Below are positions 1 to 10,821 of a stretch of 64,000 nucleotides of DNA, piece by piece (position 1 is the stretch's first letter; each line of letters begins with the position of its first letter). The stretch is taken from assembly GCA_006503475.1 (NCBI GenBank), contig RSEH01000077.1, positions 105,325 to 169,324 of the forward strand, read 5' to 3'. The notes under the pieces are model-generated. The model was not told where the DNA came from. It did no database searches and worked only from the letters and a program-made list of their open reading frames with translations. Source of the stretch: Stentor roeselii (taxonomy: Eukaryota > Ciliophora > Heterotrichea > Heterotrichida > Stentoridae). The translations under genes and the position numbers were made by a program.

Positions 1-926
1 TTTTATGGAATTTGGTTTCATTTTGAATTATGAGAAATTGGCTCTGGTCTCTTGGAAAAGTTTTCTTTTTTGAGAATGTTTGGAATTGTTTAGAAGTTTG
101 GTAGGGTTTTAGAGATTGAATACATGTCATATTTGTAGATTTTGATTATTATGATGAATTACTATTGAGATTGATAAATTCTTTTATTTGGATTTGATAA
201 TTTTCATTTTGCTCTTTTGGTGGAGAAGATATGAAATAGTTAGATTGGTTTAGGGTTTTTTGGATTTTAAGTACTTTTGATATTTTTTGTATTAGTTTTG
301 AGATACTTTAATTGATCTATTTAGTTTTTATCAGCAAATCATTTGTTTTTTTGTATTCACGTCGATTTAGATAGAGAAGATTGTAGATTTTTTTATTCTT
401 CAAGAATTTATCAAAATAATTCTTATTGTTATCAAATAGTGGCAAAATAATTTAAATAATGAATGTATAAAGGCATGAATTTTTTGAATAAATTTTATGA
501 TTTATCTATAGTGATACTGGTTTTATAAGTTGAAAATCGTTGTAAAAATTATTTAAGCGTAATCTTATATGATAGAATAATATAAAATGAATACAGTTAA
601 AAGTTTTATTGAATAAACTATTCATATATAAATATTATAAAATTATGAAATTGTACTATCGATAATTCTTTAGGCTAAGGAAGTTATAAAGATTCATAAA
701 TTTATTTAATTATTTGATAGATAAGTTTAGTTTATCATCTATACTTAGTTGATTACTGCATGTTTATTTTAGGATCAACTATATATGATTAAACCCCTGA
801 TACTCATTCACTGGAACTGATGCAACTATGAATTGATAATTAAATTTGTTTTCCTCAGTTGGCGGTGAACCCTATTAATTTATATAAAAATAAAAATGGA
901 TTGAACTTCCATTTAAATTAAACTTC
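1..926. other. AT-rich gene-free stretch
   Basis: No open frame of useful length is seen on either strand. The first 300 bases have G well above C on the plus strand, which in this window is typical of the 3' flank of a plus gene or the 5' flank of a minus gene. The rest is nearly pure A/T with no recognisable repeat or RNA gene. It lies 3' of the minus-strand receptor gene. Confidence 0.6.
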
Positions 927-3900
927 CTAATCTATTTGGCTTGGATTATTACCTCGAAGTTCTAATTCACTCTCAAATGCTTCTCTGTAAATGTATTCAG
1001 GCCTCTTACTATTAATATCTAGATTGAACTGGAATTTTATCAAATCAGGTATCATGTTTGGTTTATCAGGAAAAAAAATTTCATAAGATTGACTGGACTT
1101 TACCAAACCTACGACAGAAATAATACATAATCCTCCAACTAAAGCGAAAACAGCATAATCCATTGCAGAAATCATATAAAAGATAGTACTGATTAAAATC
1201 ATCCAAGAGCTCATCAAAAGAATACTTATTTGATACCAGATTATTTTTCCATAATTAAAAGGTTTTGTTTTAAGAGTAATAAAACTCAAGCACAAAAGTA
1301 CTAAAACTATTAAGAAACCACTCAGAGCTTTACTGTAAGGTTCGAAGTTGACTTTGAACAAAACTAGTAATAACTGAAAAATGCTTAAAATTGATAAATA
1401 TGATGAACTTGTCCTCAGTCTGAGGCCTACTTGGATCTTTTGCCAAAAAGGTCTAAAAAAACTAGAAATTATTAAGAATAAAATCAAGGAGATACTTGAG
1501 ACTATAACATAAGTTAAATGTTTCTCTTTATAGCAAAATTGAGAACAGTCTCTTGATACAAATGAATCAGTTAAACTATCTGATAGACCTTCTTCACACT
1601 TATAGATGTTCATAAGCATCAATATAATTGGCATGTAGCTAAAATGCCCTATGAAAGGTAATGTATTTTCAATTAAAAGTTCAAGGTGCCTTAACCTAAT
1701 TTTTGTTTCTTTCATAATTATTATCGATAAAGTAACTAAGCATGAATACAGTAATGCTAAAGTTACCAGCCAAATTTCGAAATCCCAAAATGATTTATTT
1801 TCGATAATGTAAAAACTACCCAGATCAAGGCCTGCAAAATAAACATAACCTCTGGATAACTTATTGATTACCCCATTTTAGTGATCCAGAGCTAAGATCT
1901 GAAGAAACTCAAAAATAAAGAAGAATTGATAAATCATGTCTTGGTAACTAGGATGAGTTTGATCTACTAATTCTGGAAAAGGGTCATTAAAAAACTTCTG
2001 GGAACAAAAAGCAGAAATAGCAGTAATTATGAATAATAAAATAGAAACGATATGGAGTTGAATTAAACCGTATTTAGAACTTTGCTTATGTTTTGAGTAA
2101 ACACAGTAGGGTGTTATTCTGAAGTTTGTTGGAGTAGTCATTTCACCTGATGGCCAGGTTGGTTTATTGACCTGCTGTACTGCTAAAACAGAAAACTTGC
2201 TAACAGAAAGAAATGCATGAAAATCGAGTTCATTTGTTGTCGAGTTTATCAAAACTTGTCCGTAGCAAGCACGTTGATTAGCTCTAGAGTTCGTATTATA
2301 TTCAAAGAAAATATCTCCAGAGCATCCAGTGAACCTCTGGTTTCTCATCGCTTCAATCAATTGATGAGGATCTTCAAAGTCTTCTCCTTTTTTAATCAGA
2401 TATTTGATAGAATTGCTTATTGTTAAAAAAGAATCAAAATTAATACACATATTTGTAATCCGAGAGTATCTTTTTTTGAGTTCTTTCCCTATTTTTTTTC
2501 CATAGTCTGAAATGAACTCATCAGATATCGTAACAAGAGCACCCTCTAATATTTCCAATTGTTTTTTCCTAAAGTTTTGATCCTTTTCATCATTAGATCC
2601 ATAATAACTTCTAATAGAAAAGCTTACAACAAGATCTCCTTTCCTTAACCCGACATCATAAAATCCTTCTAATATGTGTTCAGGTGAGCTGATAAATAGA
2701 ATTATCACTCGGCATTTTGTATCTCTTATGTATTCAAATATATATTTATACTTACTGAAATCATCTCTTGTGTAATTTTCAGGAAAATAACGATACTCAG
2801 GTGGATTTATTATGTTCATACCTAACTTTTTGTAAAACTCTACAAGTGTATCTACTGCAAGTCTATCGAAAGTACTGTTACCTGAAATGACTATCACACT
2901 GCTCCAATTTAAAACTTTGTACAATATTAGTGAGTTAATATATGACTGGCCAAGTCCACCTGTCATTTTTAAGTATAATGGATATGCTGTTTTGTTGTTC
3001 ATTTCATTTGAATAGGCGAATCCTGATATTTGGGGAATGGAAATATTCAAACTCTTTAGGCTAAGATAATTTGCCATTGATGATTGGAGCCAGAATCTAG
3101 TGATATAAGCAAGCCCATAATCTTTTGAATATTTTGATAAGCATGATGTGCACCATGGCAAATCAAAATAAATATTCCCACAATCTGTAGGAATAAACAA
3201 ATACTCAAAATCTCCAAGATCTGGATCTGAATTTTCTAGTTCAGCTGCATAATGAGCTCCTTTGTAGATTTGAGATGTTTTTGCAATTGATATGTTATTT
3301 GATTCAGATGTCCCATTAGCTATCATAATATTTAACTTCTTTTTGAAATTTTCAGTTATTTTATTTGTATTATTTCCTGGAAATATAATTGTGTCTGTGA
3401 CATGAATAAATTTTTTTATTGTTCCTACTTCTTGTTTTTTACCATTTTTCACATTAAGGATAATGAAATCATTTAGGCAAAGACTTTGGATGCAGACTTG
3501 ATTGAAATCATTCAAGGTAAAACTGTTCAATTTATTTAAAACATGATTTATGATTGTAATGTAAAACTGTTCAAGAGATTCCGAATCTTTTCCAACCTCA
3601 TAAGATAATTCAACAGATCCTTCAATTCCAGTATAATAATTTCCAAACCCAAACAAAAAGTAATTCCCATACTGATCCAATTTCCTCAACTTCAAAAGCC
3701 GTACACAAAGTTCTAAAGAACTTCCCTGATCCAAAACAACTAAATTTTTAACTCCTTCCGGTTTTATAAGTCTTTTAATCATCACGTCTAAAAGTTCTTC
3801 AGTAATATTTCTATCATAAATAAATTTTCTCATTTGAGAGTCAGTAAAAGAATCAATTAAAATTTTTAAAATATTCAAATTTTCCTCAAGATTCGATAAA

Positions 3901-4281
3901 AGAACAGAAAATTTTTTCCATTCAACAAATTTTATCATATCAATCAAAGTGGCAGTTTCGAGGCTTGTTGACGGGAAAATGAAGAACCGATTAGATGAGT
4001 ACTGAAAGTCTGGAGTTTTTGTCAGTGTAAGATAAGGAATTTTGAAATAATTTGAGATTGAATCAAGAATTGGGAAAAGACTTGAGTCTAGTGAGATATC
4101 GAGGATGAAAGATGGAAAATCTATAGAGGAGAAATCGAATATGTCTGAACTGCTTGTGAGGAAGAGAGAGGAGGTATAGTTCAAGCTTGACTTTAATCCT
4201 GATGGTGTTTTCGGACTGTGAACAAGAAGAGTTGATTTTGGTGAATCTGCAAGACAATACAGAAAATATGAAAAAAAACAT
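927..4281 (-). CDS. ANF-receptor-like multi-TM protein, apparently interrupted (frameshift at start, internal TAA)
   Basis: This looks like a cell-surface receptor with an extracellular periplasmic-binding-type (ANF receptor family) ligand domain and a multi-pass C-terminal membrane part. The mature start (ADSPKSTLLVHSPKTP) is typical of this fold. A 768-codon frame (1878-4184) carries the ligand domain and a first membrane segment near its end. It stops at TAA 1878-1880, but the same frame then runs on for 54 sense codons into a 262-codon frame (927-1715) with five or so more hydrophobic segments, so one ancestral gene is implied. No ATG lies in the main frame near the signal peptide. The ATG at 4281 is one base out of frame, and one T fewer in its T8 run (4271-4278) would join it to the signal-like stretch FFSYFLYCLA. 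No 15-nt intron fits either break. It may be a recent pseudogene, a readthrough gene, or carry assembly errors. The ligand is unknown. Confidence 0.65.
1878..1880 (-). other. In-frame TAA inside the receptor reading frame
   Basis: On the minus strand the codons read GAT CAC TAA AAT GGG, and the frame stays open for 54 codons up to the ATG at 1715 and on to 927. The residues after the stop (NGVINKLSRGYVYFAG, then hydrophobic) continue the membrane domain naturally. No GT lies close enough upstream for a 15- or 16-nt intron to remove the stop. Confidence 0.8.
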
Positions 4282-7200
4282 TATATGAAATTTTGTATTG
4301 TAAGAAAAAATTTAGACTTCATTGATTGAAACATTTATCGAGAAAATAGTTAGGATTGGGTAGAAGGGAAATAATAAATTTTTTTTAGTATCTCCTTAGG
4401 TTATCGTTTAAATTTTATCAAACTTTACAAAAATACCGATTTCCCTGAGACTAAGGAGAAGTTCAAAGATTTATCAAGATTATCTTTATTACTTGAGGCA
4501 AGTAAAGATATAAGAAAAGTAATATAAGGCTACATGGTATCAAAAATGATTTTTTCCTAATTTTCAAAACTTCTAGAAATTTACTTGCGGAAAATATTTT
4601 GACATAAACTGTACTTTGGGTATATTTTCTTATCAAAGAAATATGACAAAATTCAAATAAACCTTTTTTAAACTTCTTTTTATTCTATTATACCTGAAAT
4701 TTCTTTGAGGTTTTATTCAAGATAAAGTGAGGTAGTCTTGAAATGATAATTTTATTTACTGATGTTTACAATACTCAAAATTTTAGGCCAAGCTGAAATG
4801 AACTCATAATATTGAGAGCAGATACTTCTTAGTTATGTAGAATATTCACATGTAATAGATAATTGGGTCAATTAGGGATTAATTTAGGCTATTATTTGAT
4901 ATTTTTATTTCCTGAAATCACAATCTTTCATCGATATTAGTTTAGAACTTATAAGAAGGATTTATATTCACATTAGATAATCATACATAGTCTTTGAATA
5001 AAGGATTTTATCTCAAATTCTGTAGCACTTCCTCTCAACAAATACTCTCTCAGTAAATACTTAAGATAATTTAAAGAAGAGTTTATTGATTTCTAAATAG
5101 ATAAGATAATTATTCTAAGATATACAGCTACTGCATATCAATTACTATTCTATTTAATTATCTAAAACAAAAAGAATTAATCTCAAGAACTCTTCATGAT
5201 ACTCAAATAATGGAATTGGAATTAAATAAAAAATAGATAAGAAAAATATTGATTCTCATACAAAGATTAATAATAAAAACTTACAGACAGATTGATAACT
5301 TAAAAATTAACCATGATTATGTCTTCGAAAAACTAAGATTAAAAATGAGATTTTATAAAGTCCACAAAAAGATATCTACACTAATTTTAAAATTGATTAA
5401 ATTATTTTTCGAAGGGAAGATTAAATTATATTGGCAATAAGTTCGATTATTATCAATTAATAATTATATAAAAACTTGTTTCAATAAATTTTAGTAAATC
5501 ATTTATGCAGTATTAAATCAATTGTTTATAGTAAACGAAGCCAGGCTTAGAATTATGATAATTAGAAACATATATTTCGGTAAATTTTAGGAAAAGCAGC
5601 TAAAAATTCTCAGTTACTGTTGTGCAAAGTAAATAATCATTCACATCTTCTAAGATAAAACATAAATAAACTTTATCAAACTATTTTAACGACTTTCATT
5701 TTTCAGCAATCAACTAATGAGCGAAATCAAACTCTTGATGTGAAAAATATTCAATTAATAATTGAATTAAATAAATTAGGTGGATGAAAATAAATACCAA
5801 TGATTAGAAAGAGTATCAATACTAGATGAGTTGAACAGACCATTGAAAAAAAAAATTTGATTTCTTTTTTTTTTTCAAGTCAATAAAAAGTTCACAAACA
5901 CAAAGTGAAATATAAAAAACATTTTTATCTTAATCGATTATTGAATGTTTTGTTGAAAACCTATTTAAGATTAATTCATATTTAAATGATGTTTCGATTG
6001 AAAACCAATCATGAATTTATGATAAAATTTTATAGAAATTACACTATACAATCAGAAATCACTTAGAATAAATAAATAAATATTGGAGAAAAATATGAAA
6101 AAATATTAATCATATTTAATTGAGTTAATTAAGAGGATATAACCGAAGGAAAAATTATGAGAATTGTTAGATGCTTTTGTTTTGAGGCCAATAAGTTATT
6201 TAATTGAAAATGTTAGATTATTCATAAGTAATTATCATAAACTGATTGCTTTTAACTAACAGTAGTTTCGCATCTTCAAAGATAATTATACTTGAAAGAA
6301 GTTTATATTTTATGATGAATTATTCAGTCAACTAATCCACTGCATATTCTAAATGATCCGATTTAATTATCTTCTTATCAAGTAATATTAACTCCTGAAT
6401 AATTCAAACCAGCTCATTTCCCTTGAAATATTAATTCTATACTCAAACTCATTATAATTCAATGTTCTGTATATGATCTGGCCTTTAAATATTAAGATAA
6501 GACTATACTTGAATTTATCAAATAATAAATTCAGTAGGTTTTTAGGAATAAATCTAATGAGATAGACTGAATTTGTGAAACTATTGCAAAATCGTGTAAA
6601 ATCCTCCGACAAGAGCTAAAATAGAGTGCTTTAGTATAGATACTGTTCTATATATTAAGAATAAAATAGTGAATGAATATATGAGCATTTCTAATTTTTT
6701 AGAAGAATCATTACTGAAATTTATTTCGGTAAAATAAAACTAAATCCGAAAGAGTAAAGAGTAAATAAGTAGAATCTGCCAGGTTGATAAAGCCTTTTGC
6801 ACTAATTTTGACATGATGGAAATGATAATAACTGAAACAGATTCAATTAAAATATACTTTCAAATACTCAGTTAACTTCAGACGATATATCTAAGCTTAA
6901 TTTTTGGAAAGATGTATAAGATGAAATCAGAGATAAATAAGAAGTGGTTTATTATAGGTTATTTTTATATGAGAAACAAAGATTTGTTTTTAGTTTATAC
7001 TGTTGAATTTTATCGATAATATTTCTTGAATCACTTTAACATATTATAGCTTTTCTGCCAAAAATTGATTATTAAATAATAATCCGGTATTCAATCAAAA
7101 CAAAGATTTTGCAGATAAAATATAAAATCACGAATAGTTTACAGTATGAAATGATTTAATATATTTTCTCAAATAATCTGAGAATTAGATACATCTTAAT

Positions 7201-7397
7201 TTTAAAATGAATATAATTTAAAGTTTAAGATATAAAACTTTATTGAGAAAGGTTGTAATATCAAATCAACTGATCACAGAATAGAGACAAATAATAAAAT
7301 CTAATTATTCAATAAGACCTAATCATAAAAAATATAGGAGCCATTTCACTATTCTTCAGAATCCTTTTTTATATAGAATTAGTAATAAAATATAGCA
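4282..7397. other. 3.1-kb AT-rich gene-free stretch
   Basis: No convincing coding region is seen. The longest open frames (5249-5440 plus, 6388-6612 minus) lack a proper ATG start and have random-looking composition. Poly-A and poly-T runs occur around 5847-5875. No RNA gene or clear repeat was recognised. It separates the receptor gene from the GTPase gene and is the longest empty interval in the window. Confidence 0.55.
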
Positions 7398-8996
7398 ATG
7401 GGAAGTAGGTGTATAAGAACAGAAAACTCTAAACCTTGTAAGTTAAGTGATTTATCAACACCAGTCAAATCTAGAGCTCAAGATGACAATTTCCATGAAA
7501 GAATAAGCAACCCATCATCAATTGACCAAGCAAAGTTCAGATTTAGTCTCGACATTAATGACATAAGAGGTAGCCAATTAAGGTTATTACATTCCAAAAG
7601 TGCAAAACTAGCCGATTTCGATAAAATCCTTCAAAAAAAAGTGATAATAATAGGTCAATCAGGTCACGGAAAGTCTACATTTATCAATGCAATGATAAAC
7701 TATTCCTTTTCCAAGACTCCAAACGATTTCTATTATATAGAAGACACTGAGAAAAACACTAAAAACTTTAACTCATTCGAGGCTCATGATAACGAAACTC
7801 TTGAAGCGATTCTAAATGGTGAGGGTGTTACTCGAGACTGTAAAATATATAAATGCAAAGATAACATTGAAATAATCGACACTCCTGGAGTTTCTGATAA
7901 GGATGGCTTCGACACTGACAACAAAATCATTGAAAAAATCTTAGAATTCGCTCAGAAACAAAATGAACTGGCTGGGATTATTTATGTCATCAACTCAACG
8001 ACTTGCAGAAAAGATCCGGCTATCACTAATTCTTTAAATCGACTTTCAGCTGTGATACCGAGTGATTATCTTAACTCGGTACTTGTTGTTTATACTTTTT
8101 CACCGAAACGGAAAAAGAAATTTAAAACTGAATGGTTACCTGTAAAGCCTGATGGAGAGTATTATTTTGATTTGGATGTTTTTGATTTTTCACAAGATGA
8201 GATTTCTGAAATGGAAAATAAAGTTGAGAAGAGTTGGAATAGGGTTAAGGGTGAATTAAAAGAAATCTTTACAAAAATATCGATATTGGCTAATAAAAAT
8301 GTGGATCAATATCGTCTTTTGTATAAAGTTCATAATAAAAATAAAAAGGCTTTTGCTAAACTTAAAGCTAATATTCGAAATCTGATATTGATTGAAAAAG
8401 TTGTAATTAAGTCTCTTAAGTTTGAACAATGCTCTGATGAAAAAATGATCAAACAAATAAATTATATAAAAAAAACATACTACAGCACAATATGCACCAT
8501 CTGTCAAAAGGTATGCCATAAGGATTGCAATATCGAATTCAATCAAGAAATAGGAAATAAACACTTCTTAAACTGCCAGAGTATTACAGATGATGGTGAT
8601 TGTATTAAATGTGGCTGTATAGTTGACACTCATTTTCATTCATACGAAATTCCAAAAAAAAAGAAGAGAAAAGTAATATATATAATCACCGAGTTACTCA
8701 GAGAGAAAGTAAATGAAGAAGATACTAATACTTACAAAATGATTTTATTAAAAACTCAAGAGATTCAAAATGAGATTAATGAAAAAATGACCGATTCAAT
8801 TAATTATTTAAGAGAATCAGCTATAATGATTAAGAGAGTTTCTCCTTACTTTAATCTGAGAGAAGTGATTAATATCGAAATCGATTCGATAAAAAAACAA
8901 ATGAAAAATAGTCAATCAGGAATTAATAATACTTCATATGCTGATAAGTGGAAGGAAATCCTTATCGATATCAGAGATGAGTTAGAAAATATTTAG
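7398..8996 (+). CDS. TRAFAC/AIG1-like P-loop GTPase with Cys/His cluster
   Basis: A predicted GTP-binding protein of 532 residues. The G domain spans about 80-290: Walker A GQSGHGKST at 86-94, a conserved Thr in GVTRDC near 145 (switch I), and DTPG at 161-164 (Walker B/G3). A canonical NKxD is not obvious; TFSP after the fourth strand may occupy that place. This resembles AIG1/IMAP-like and related septin-superfamily GTPases. A later Cys/His-rich block (CTICQKVCHKDC, then CIKCGC and HFH, about residues 368-425) looks zinc-binding and is followed by a Lys-rich stretch and a helical tail. No signal peptide or membrane segment is seen. It stands alone in gene-poor DNA and lacks the C-rich leader of most neighbours. 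The exact subfamily is uncertain. Confidence 0.8.
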   Translation: MGSRCIRTENSKPCKLSDLSTPVKSRAQDDNFHERISNPSSIDQAKFRFSLDINDIRGSQLRLLHSKSAKLADFDKILQKKVIIIGQSGHGKSTFINAMINYSFSKTPNDFYYIEDTEKNTKNFNSFEAHDNETLEAILNGEGVTRDCKIYKCKDNIEIIDTPGVSDKDGFDTDNKIIEKILEFAQKQNELAGIIYVINSTTCRKDPAITNSLNRLSAVIPSDYLNSVLVVYTFSPKRKKKFKTEWLPVKPDGEYYFDLDVFDFSQDEISEMENKVEKSWNRVKGELKEIFTKISILANKNVDQYRLLYKVHNKNKKAFAKLKANIRNLILIEKVVIKSLKFEQCSDEKMIKQINYIKKTYYSTICTICQKVCHKDCNIEFNQEIGNKHFLNCQSITDDGDCIKCGCIVDTHFHSYEIPKKKKRKVIYIITELLREKVNEEDTNTYKMILLKTQEIQNEINEKMTDSINYLRESAIMIKRVSPYFNLREVINIEIDSIKKQMKNSQSGINNTSYADKWKEILIDIRDELENI

Positions 8997-9250
8997 AGGT
9001 TATAGGGTAATAGAATTTTTGTTTAGATTAGTCAGTTGATATTAATTTACAATTTAAACATAATATTGATTCATCATCTACTAAGGCAGGATTAATTCCT
9101 ACTATTTCAACACACTAATAATTATTAAAAATTGCTTCATTGTTAAAAAAATGCAATTCAACCTTAATTTACCATAACCTTCAACTCTTCATACCCTAAC
9201 CAATTAATTAACATTCCTCCTAAACCAAAATTTCCATCTCCATCAAATCC

Positions 9251-10231
9251 CTACAAATGTTTATAACTTTCCCTAGAAATTCTGATATGATGATCCTCAA
9301 CATCAACCACATCATAATCAGGAATTAAATTAACATAAATAGGCATTTGAATATCAGGTTCCTCTTGTATAAAAGTGCCATACTCCAGACTAACCTGTAA
9401 AGAATAAGTGCACTGCAAGATTTTTCCTAAAGTAGTTTGACAAACCGCCATATCAAAATCTTTATGCTTCAAAGGAAACTTCATGATACACCTAAACTCA
9501 TCATATCGTCCATTGACCGTCTTATGTTTAATCTCCTCATTGCTCTGATTAGCAAAAACGCATTTCCTAAAGAAATGAACTTGCCCTTCATTTGACTTAA
9601 GTCTGCAAACAAACCACAAAATGCATTCAACACTATTAATATCAACTCTCGCTTGAGAATTATTAACAGATACTAGAATTTCCAGTTCTTCATTAGTATT
9701 AAAACACCCTTTGTTCAAATTAATAGTAATATCACAAAACCCTCTTTGAATACAACTGCAAGTCATTACCGGTGTCTGAAATTCAGTCACAAGTGGAGAC
9801 ATCATCATAAGTCCTTGAATTACCCAAATCTTTGCTTTTTTTTTCAAGAGTTTTGACTTGGAAGTGTCTGCAAGAACTACTTTCAGGTAGTACTCGATTG
9901 AAGCCCTCGCCTTCGTCGTGTTTAGTTCGAAGCTTCCGGCAAGGTCGAGAGGTGTTTCGAAGGAAAAGGGAAAATGATGCTCGCCTGGCGGAAGATTGTT
10001 GAATTCGGCAAGATCTGCTCCGAATTTTTTTGTCGTCCAGTTGCCGAGGTACTCTTTGTGGTACTTTCCTGACCTGGATTGTTTTTTAAAGAAAGTTTTT
10101 TCTTTTCCTCGGAATAGAAGAATAAGTTTCGATGAACTTATAGGGTCGAGAAGATGTAGAAACACTTTTCCTGTGATTTCATTGCCAGAGATGATTGTTG
10201 TAGAGTTAAGAATCAACTCGATATAGTCCAT
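9251..10231 (-). CDS. Arrestin domain-containing protein
   Basis: A 326-residue protein with the alpha-arrestin fold. The N-terminal arrestin sandwich covers about residues 1-165: it starts with an MDYIELILNS-type strand and has the GKVFLHL and LPPGEHHFPFSFETP motifs typical of arrestin_N. The C-terminal sandwich covers about 170-315 and ends in IPIYVNLIP-like strands. Such proteins act as cytosolic adaptors linking membrane cargo to ubiquitination or trafficking. No PPxY motif is visible. No membrane segment or intron is seen. The upstream gene on the same strand ends 25 nt before this ATG, so the two could share a promoter region. The family call is firm, the cargo unknown. Confidence 0.85.
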   Translation of the reverse strand: MDYIELILNSTTIISGNEITGKVFLHLLDPISSSKLILLFRGKEKTFFKKQSRSGKYHKEYLGNWTTKKFGADLAEFNNLPPGEHHFPFSFETPLDLAGSFELNTTKARASIEYYLKVVLADTSKSKLLKKKAKIWVIQGLMMMSPLVTEFQTPVMTCSCIQRGFCDITINLNKGCFNTNEELEILVSVNNSQARVDINSVECILWFVCRLKSNEGQVHFFRKCVFANQSNEEIKHKTVNGRYDEFRCIMKFPLKHKDFDMAVCQTTLGKILQCTYSLQVSLEYGTFIQEEPDIQMPIYVNLIPDYDVVDVEDHHIRISRESYKHL

Positions 10232-10256
10232 TTATGTTAGTCTAACAGCTTATTTG

Positions 10257-10559
10257 TTATTTTTGACTGTTTTCCAAGATTATGCTATTGTTTAATGAAG
10301 CGTCCATGTCCGAAAGAGAGGCATTGAGTCCTCCACAGTTAGAAGTCTTCGAACGCACCCGGATGTACTTTAATCTGATGTACTCCTTTCGCTCTGGCAT
10401 TAACAGTGCGTCCGCGGTCGTTTTAGGCATGCTTCCAGTTTCAGGGATTTTCACTGAAGTTGATTCTTCTTCTTTTACTTCTGGTTTCGCTTTGATTTCT
10501 TCAGGTGGCTCTTCTTTCGCTTTGAAACATTGAAAACATATCCAGAATATTTTGTTCAT
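10257..10559 (-). CDS. Small hypothetical protein, acidic/Lys-rich
   Basis: A 100-residue frame with a good ATG. The N-terminus (MNKIFWICFQCFKAKEE) is short, aromatic and has two cysteines, which could be lipid-modified or membrane-apposed. The rest is rich in Glu, Lys, Pro and Ser and probably disordered. It lies 25 nt upstream of the arrestin-like gene on the same strand and about 260 nt from the divergent Na+/H+ exchanger. No family is recognised. The plus-strand frame across the same region (10282-10533) is taken as a shadow. Confidence 0.55.
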   Translation of the reverse strand: MNKIFWICFQCFKAKEEPPEEIKAKPEVKEEESTSVKIPETGSMPKTTADALLMPERKEYIRLKYIRVRSKTSNCGGLNASLSDMDASLNNSIILENSQK

Positions 10560-10821
10560 TTGAGTTTATGATTTAGCATATTGAATGAAGAAGGTAAGCT
10601 TACTGTTGGAAGATGGAAAATTTGAATATTTGAGGATTTTAATTAATGATTTTTAATATTTCTATGATCTTGAGAATTTCATTAGAGGATTTTTTGAATA
10701 AAGTATTTTTTCATTTAGAGAAATTCTGGGTGAGAGAGTTTTAATGAAAAGTATAAAAAGTCAGAAGATTCATTAAAAGTAAAGAAAGACTGAGTAAAGT
10801 CAATTGATATGGTCAATATAA

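Noticed and set aside
4243-4281. GTATTGTCTTGCAG as an intron at the start of the receptor gene
   Set aside because: It is 14 nt, lacks the consensus, and its removal does not bring the ATG at 4281 into the ANF frame.
5249-5440. 63-codon plus-strand frame
   Set aside because: It starts with ATT, is rich in Ile, Lys and Leu as expected from A/T-rich noncoding DNA, and has no domain.
6388-6612. 74-codon minus-strand frame in the empty 4.3-7.4 kb region
   Set aside because: It begins with TTG just after a stop, has no ATG until nine codons from the end, and sits in AT-rich DNA where such frames arise by chance.
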